Below are positions 36,791 through 40,262 of a stretch of DNA of 40,262 bases, in pieces (position 1 is the stretch's first letter; each line of letters starts with the position of its first letter). Both the position numbers and the translations under genes were made by a program. The stretch covers positions 105,235 through 145,496 of the forward strand of contig WASQ01000065.1 in the NCBI GenBank assembly GCA_009712185.1, given 5' to 3'. The notes beneath the pieces were generated by a model. The model saw only the letters and a list, made by a program, of their open reading frames with translations, was not told the origin of the DNA and did no database searches. The DNA is from Telmatospirillum sp. (GTDB lineage: Bacteria > Pseudomonadota > Alphaproteobacteria > Rhodospirillales > Magnetospirillaceae).

Positions 36791-38240
36791 ACCTGCCACC
36801 GGGCTTTTAGAGGACACCCCGATCGTGCCCGGTAACGACACTCCGCGGTGTGATCACCATCGGCCGGCCGGCCACGCCGTCCACGGGCAGCCTCAGAGCC
36901 TGTGCCCCGCTTTCGGCTCCCTGCGGACCGGGCTGCGCATGCGGCGAACGGCTGTGGTTCTGGTCGGATCCGCCTGTTGCGTTTACGGTCTGACCTTCAT
37001 CTCCCACTTTTATGGCGCCCGCCGGTCGGTGGGATACGTCCCCTTCGGTTCGGAATCCCTTGTCACCGGCCGTCTGTTCGAGGACATCCGCGCCGCGGTC
37101 ATGCGGCTGGCCGATCCGGCGCGGTACGACACCATTGTCGTGATCAATCTCTGCATTCCCGCGGCGTCCGGCGTCCCGCTGCATCTGCTGCCGCGGGAGG
37201 TCAGCGGCGTACGGATCATCGGCACCGACATTCCGGGCTTCGGCGTCCCGACCCACGCGGAGGCGAAGGACGTGCTGGCCGCCGCCATGCTCGCCTATGC
37301 CCGGGCGGAAGCGGAACGGGGCCGGGTGGCGCCGCCGCCGACGCGGGGCGACAAACCGGCGGTGGCTCTGCTGGGCGAAATGTTTCCGCTGGACCCGATG
37401 ACGATCGGCGCCCTGCTGGAGCCGATGGGACTGAACGCCGGTCCCGCCGTCCCGACACGCGACTGGCGCGAACTCTATGGCGCCCTCGACTGTCCGGTTG
37501 CCGCTGTCCTGCATCCGTTCTATGGCCTTTGCGCCGATCAGTTCGAGATGGCGGGCCGGCTGGCTGTCGGGTCCGCGCCGGTCGGCCGGGCCGCCACCGC
37601 GTCCTGGCTCGACGGCATCGGAGCCGCCCACGGCCTTGGTCGCGCCGTGACCGATCGCGCCAAAAACGCCATTCTGCCGGCCTTGAAGACGGCCCTGGCG
37701 GACAACCCGGTCAGGGGCCGGATCGTTCTCTCGGGTTACGAAGGTTCGGAACTTCTGGTCGCCCGCCTGCTGATCGAATGCGGGGCGGACGTTCCCTATG
37801 TCGGCACGGCCTGTCCCGGCACCCTCTGGTCAGACTCCGACCGGGACTGGCTGGAAGCCGAGGGGGTGGCCGTCCGCTTCCGGACCACATTGGAACAGGA
37901 TATCGACGCCGTCGACCAGTTGTCCCCGGATCTCGTCATCGGCACGCCGGCTCTTGTGCAGCATGCCAAAAGCCGCGCGATCCCGGCCCTTTATTTCACC
38001 AATCTGATCTCCGCGAGGCCCCTGATGGGACTGCCCGGCGTTGCCTCCCTGTCCGGGATCGTCAACACCGCCCTGGCCGGCCAGGCGCGATTCCAGCGGA
38101 TGGAGGACTTCTTCGCCGGCGTCGGAGAGGGGCCGACCGGAGGAATCTGGCCGATCGCCCCGGCCCCCCCCCGACGGGGCCGCGTCCGGACCGGATGCCG
38201 GGACGTCTCCGGGATCGCCGGGGAGGCGACAGGATGCTGA
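36777..38240 (+). CDS. bchY: Chlorophyllide a reductase subunit BchY
   Basis: NifD/BchN-like subunit of the catalytic BchYZ component. The 487-residue protein has cysteines suited to the cluster: SLCPAFG (Cys43), SACCVYG (Cys67/68) and [12 protein letters not shown]. The segment SEL[24 protein letters not shown] is typical. ATG 36777 has GGAGGTG 4 nt upstream and overlaps bchX by 14 nt. The first ~40 residues are variable; upstream in-frame sequence lies inside bchX. Confidence 0.94.
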   Translation: MTSPEPATGLLEDTPIVPGNDTPRCDHHRPAGHAVHGQPQSLCPAFGSLRTGLRMRRTAVVLVGSACCVYGLTFISHFYGARRSVGYVPFGSESLVTGRLFEDIRAAVMRLADPARYDTIVVINLCIPAASGVPLHLLPREVSGVRIIGTDIPGFGVPTHAEAKDVLAAAMLAYARAEAERGRVAPPPTRGDKPAVALLGEMFPLDPMTIGALLEPMGLNAGPAVPTRDWRELYGALDCPVAAVLHPFYGLCADQFEMAGRLAVGSAPVGRAATASWLDGIGAAHGLGRAVTDRAKNAILPALKTALADNPVRGRIVLSGYEGSELLVARLLIECGADVPYVGTACPGTLWSDSDRDWLEAEGVAVRFRTTLEQDIDAVDQLSPDLVIGTPALVQHAKSRAIPALYFTNLISARPLMGLPGVASLSGIVNTALAGQARFQRMEDFFAGVGEGPTGGIWPIAPAPPRRGRVRTGCRDVSGIAGEATGC

Positions 38241-39682
38241 TCATCGACCATGACCGGGCGGGCGGATATTGGGGCGCGGTCTATACCTTCGCCGCGCTCA
38301 AGGGGCTCCAGGTCGTCATCGACGGCCCGGTCGGCTGCGAGGCCCTGCCGGTCACATCCGTGCTGCATTACACCGATGCCCTGCCCCCGCGCGAACTTCC
38401 GATCGTCGTGACCGGCCTCGGCGAGGACGAACTCGGCAAGACCGGAACCGAACGGGCTTTGCAGCAGGCGCTCGCCTCGCTGGACCCCTCCTTGCCGGCG
38501 GTGATCGTCACCGGGTCGATCGCCGAAATGATCGGCGGTGGCGTTACCGCCGGAGACGACCGGATCCACCGGTTCCTGCCGCGCACCATCGACGAGGACC
38601 AGTGGCAGAGCGCCGACCGGGCGCTTCTGTGGCTGTGGTGCCGCTTCGGTCCGGACAGAATTGCGTCGCCCCGGCCACGGGCGGAGGGGCAACGCCCGCG
38701 CGTCAATATCATCGGTCCGATCTACGGCATGTTCAACATGCCCTCCGATCTGGCCGAGATCATCCGGCTGATCGAAGGGATCGGCTGCGAGATCAACATG
38801 GTCTTCCCGCTGGGAAGCGAACTCGCGGATATCGGCGGCTTGATCGATGCCGAGGTCAATGTCTGCCTATACCGCGAGTTCGGCCGCCAGCTTTGCGAGA
38901 TGCTGGGCCGCCCCTATCTTCAGGCCCCGATCGGCTTGCATGCCACGACCGCCTTTCTGCGTCGTCTGGCGGAGCTCACCGGCCTCGACGCGGAGCCGTT
39001 CATCGAGCGCGAGAAACACACGACCATCAAGCCGATCTGGGATCTCTGGCGATCCGTCACCCAGGATTTTTTCGCCACTGCGAGCTTCGCCGTCGTCGCG
39101 ACGGAAACCTATGCGCGCGGCATCCGCAAATTCCTGGAAGAGGACATCGGCCTTCCCTGCACCTTTTCCTTTGCGAGAACCGCCGGCACCAAGCCCGACA
39201 ATGAGGCGGTCCGGCGGGCGATTGCCGAAAAGCCGCCACTGGTCCTGTTCGGCAGTATCAACGAGCGGATTTATCTGGCCGAAACGGGCGCGCGCTCGGT
39301 CTTCGTGCCGGCCTCGTTCCCGGGCACCATCGTGCGCCGTCATACCGGAACGCCGGTGATGGGCTATGCCGGAGCCACCTGGCTTCTGCAGGAAATCTGC
39401 AATGCCCTGTTCGAGGCCCTGTTCAACATTCTCCCCCTCGCGACCCAGCTCGACCGCGCCGATCCGACGCCTTCGCGGCTCCATCGCGAGACGCCCTGGA
39501 GCACCGAGGCGAGGAAGACGCTCGACCAATTGATCGCCCAGGAGCCGCTCCTGGTGCGGATCTCGACGGCGAAACGGCTGCGCGACACCGCTGAACGGCT
39601 GGCGCGGGAAAGCAGCGAGGATCTTGTCACCAGCGACCATCTGGAGCGGGCGCGGGTGATGGTACGGGAAAACGTGGCGTAA
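38234..39682 (+). CDS. bchZ: Chlorophyllide a reductase subunit BchZ
   Basis: NifK/BchB-like subunit of chlorophyllide reductase. The 482-residue protein begins [24 protein letters not shown], with [10 protein letters not shown] (Cys35) as a cluster ligand, [13 protein letters not shown] and [18 protein letters not shown] 38234 overlaps the bchY stop by 7 nt and has GGGAGG upstream. A much longer open frame upstream is a shadow of bchY. The gene lies 138 nt before pufB, and no pufQ is found between. Confidence 0.96.
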   Translation: MLIIDHDRAGGYWGAVYTFAALKGLQVVIDGPVGCEALPVTSVLHYTDALPPRELPIVVTGLGEDELGKTGTERALQQALASLDPSLPAVIVTGSIAEMIGGGVTAGDDRIHRFLPRTIDEDQWQSADRALLWLWCRFGPDRIASPRPRAEGQRPRVNIIGPIYGMFNMPSDLAEIIRLIEGIGCEINMVFPLGSELADIGGLIDAEVNVCLYREFGRQLCEMLGRPYLQAPIGLHATTAFLRRLAELTGLDAEPFIEREKHTTIKPIWDLWRSVTQDFFATASFAVVATETYARGIRKFLEEDIGLPCTFSFARTAGTKPDNEAVRRAIAEKPPLVLFGSINERIYLAETGARSVFVPASFPGTIVRRHTGTPVMGYAGATWLLQEICNALFEALFNILPLATQLDRADPTPSRLHRETPWSTEARKTLDQLIAQEPLLVRISTAKRLRDTAERLARESSEDLVTSDHLERARVMVRENVA

Positions 39683-39711
39683 GCGGATGGCCGCAAACGC
39701 CACGCGACGGG

Positions 39712-39736
39712 TTTGGCCGGTTGTTCTCCGGCCAAA
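39712..39736 (+). other. Hairpin between bchZ and pufB
   Basis: TTTGGCCGG and CCGGCCAAA form a perfect 9-bp stem with a 7-nt loop, 29 nt after the bchZ stop. A second weaker stem (ACAGTC with GACTGT around CCGG-AGAA-CCGG) follows at about 39736-39766. There is no U-run. They may protect the 3' end of the bch part of the message or the 5' end of the puf segment after processing. Confidence 0.5.
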
Positions 39737-39820
39737 CAGTCGGCAGGCCGGAGAACCGGACTGTCGATATGGCCGGGGCTTGTTGCCGCGGCGATGGAAG
39801 CCCCACTTTGGAGGTGAAGA

Positions 39821-40051
39821 ATGGTTAGCAGAGATGAACACAGCGGGACCCTTTCGGGTCTCACAGAGGCAGAAGCCAAGGAATTCCACAGCATCTTCGT
39901 TTCCAGCTTCGCGGTATTCACCCTGATTGCCGCCGTCGCACATCTGCTGGTGTGGATGTGGCGTCCCTGGATTCCCGGACCCAACGGCTATTCGGCGCTC
40001 GAGTCGGGCGTGCATACCGCCCAGCTCCTGACCACCAGTCTTTTCGGATAG
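39821..40051 (+). CDS. pufB: Light-harvesting complex 1 beta polypeptide
   Basis: Core antenna beta subunit, one membrane helix, binding bacteriochlorophyll around the reaction centre. The 76 residues contain EAKEFHSIFVSSF and the pigment-ligand His41 in AAVAHLLVWMWRPW, then IPGPNGYSALE as in Rhodospirillum rubrum LH1 (from memory). The C-terminal tail after ALE is somewhat longer than I would expect. ATG 39821 follows a perfect GGAGGTGA ribosome-binding site, suggesting strong translation. Confidence 0.96.
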   Translation: MVSRDEHSGTLSGLTEAEAKEFHSIFVSSFAVFTLIAAVAHLLVWMWRPWIPGPNGYSALESGVHTAQLLTTSLFG

Positions 40052-40063
40052 GAGCACCGTGAC

Positions 40064-40249
40064 ATGTGGAGACTCTGGACATTATTCGACCCGCGCCGCG
40101 TTCTGGTGGCCCTGGGCGTATTCCTGTTCACCCTGGCGCTTCTCATCCACTTCATCCTGTTGAGCACGAGCCGCTTCAACTGGATCGAGGGCGGGAAGGC
40201 CGTCAAGCCCGGAGCCCTGACCACCGTCAGCGACGTCGTCTTATCGTAG
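40064..40249 (+). CDS. pufA: Light-harvesting complex 1 alpha polypeptide
   Basis: Core antenna alpha subunit, 61 residues, one membrane helix. [17 protein letters not shown] leads to the ligand His29 in [15 protein letters not shown], matching LH1 alpha of Rhodospirillum-like species. It is 12 nt after pufB with GGAG upstream. The window ends 13 nt after the stop; pufLM for the reaction centre would be expected next. Confidence 0.96.
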   Translation: MWRLWTLFDPRRVLVALGVFLFTLALLIHFILLSTSRFNWIEGGKAVKPGALTTVSDVVLS

Positions 40250-40262
40250 GTCGGAAGCCCGT

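Noticed and set aside
36902-38233. Upstream extension of the bchZ frame giving a 926-residue product
   Set aside because: The extension is Arg/Pro/Gly-rich out-of-frame reading of bchY; bchZ has its own start and ribosome-binding site at 38234.
39687-39926. Possible pufQ-like small ORF before pufB
   Set aside because: It overlaps pufB out of frame, lacks a hydrophobic helix and a ribosome-binding site, and shows no PufQ similarity.

Overview
The window suggests a GC-rich anoxygenic phototrophic alphaproteobacterium, probably in or near the Rhodospirillales. This rests on a proteobacterial-type photosynthesis gene cluster, LH1 alpha and beta polypeptides that look close (from memory) to those of Rhodospirillum rubrum, an alphaproteobacterial-type L10 leader, and the str/rpo gene order. 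No species can be named from the sequence alone.

Region 1 (1-19736, all on the minus strand) is a fused translation/transcription block. Read in the direction of transcription it runs tRNA-Tyr, tRNA-Gly, tuf copy B, tRNA-Trp, secE, nusG, rplK, rplA, terminator, L10 leader, rplJ, rplL, rpoB, rpoC, terminator, str promoter and leader, rpsL, rpsG, fusA, tuf copy A, rpsJ, rplC and rplD (cut by the window edge). The two tuf genes are almost identical, and their differences are confined to the ends, as expected from gene conversion.

Region 2 (19898-22020) is the junction: rlmB (23S rRNA methyltransferase) on plus, then an uncharacterised four-helix membrane protein and tspO on minus.

Region 3 (22026-40249) is a large part of a photosynthesis gene cluster in four transcription units. 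(a) bchE-bchJ, running on into tspO and the small membrane protein, on minus. (b) bchI-bchD-bchO-crtI-crtB on plus, almost all with overlapping start and stop codons. (c) crtD-crtC on minus. (d) crtE, then bchC-bchX-bchY-bchZ-pufB-pufA, on plus. Together they encode the oxygen-independent cyclase (BchE), magnesium chelatase subunits I and D, chlorophyllide oxidoreductase (BchXYZ), the BchC dehydrogenase, the early carotenoid enzymes plus CrtC/CrtD for the spirilloxanthin-type branch, and the LH1 antenna. Genes for the remaining steps (bchH, bchM, bchLNB, bchF, bchG, bchP, crtF, pufLM) are not in the window. Three divergent or upstream regions carry TGT-N12-ACA palindromes, the classical PpsR/CrtJ repressor operator, so the units are probably repressed together under oxygen.

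I found no clear candidate for a wholly new system such as a defence island, CRISPR array or mobile element. The most interesting items are regulatory and structural: paired PpsR-type operators with conserved spacing, strong hairpins in the leaders of several photosynthesis units, an attenuator-like structure in the rpsL leader, a duplicated cysteine motif at the BchE C-terminus, a CrtC N-terminus whose family motif lies upstream of the only usable start, a Pro in the P-loop helix of both EF-Tu copies, and the physical joining of the photosynthesis cluster to the ribosomal/RNA polymerase block.
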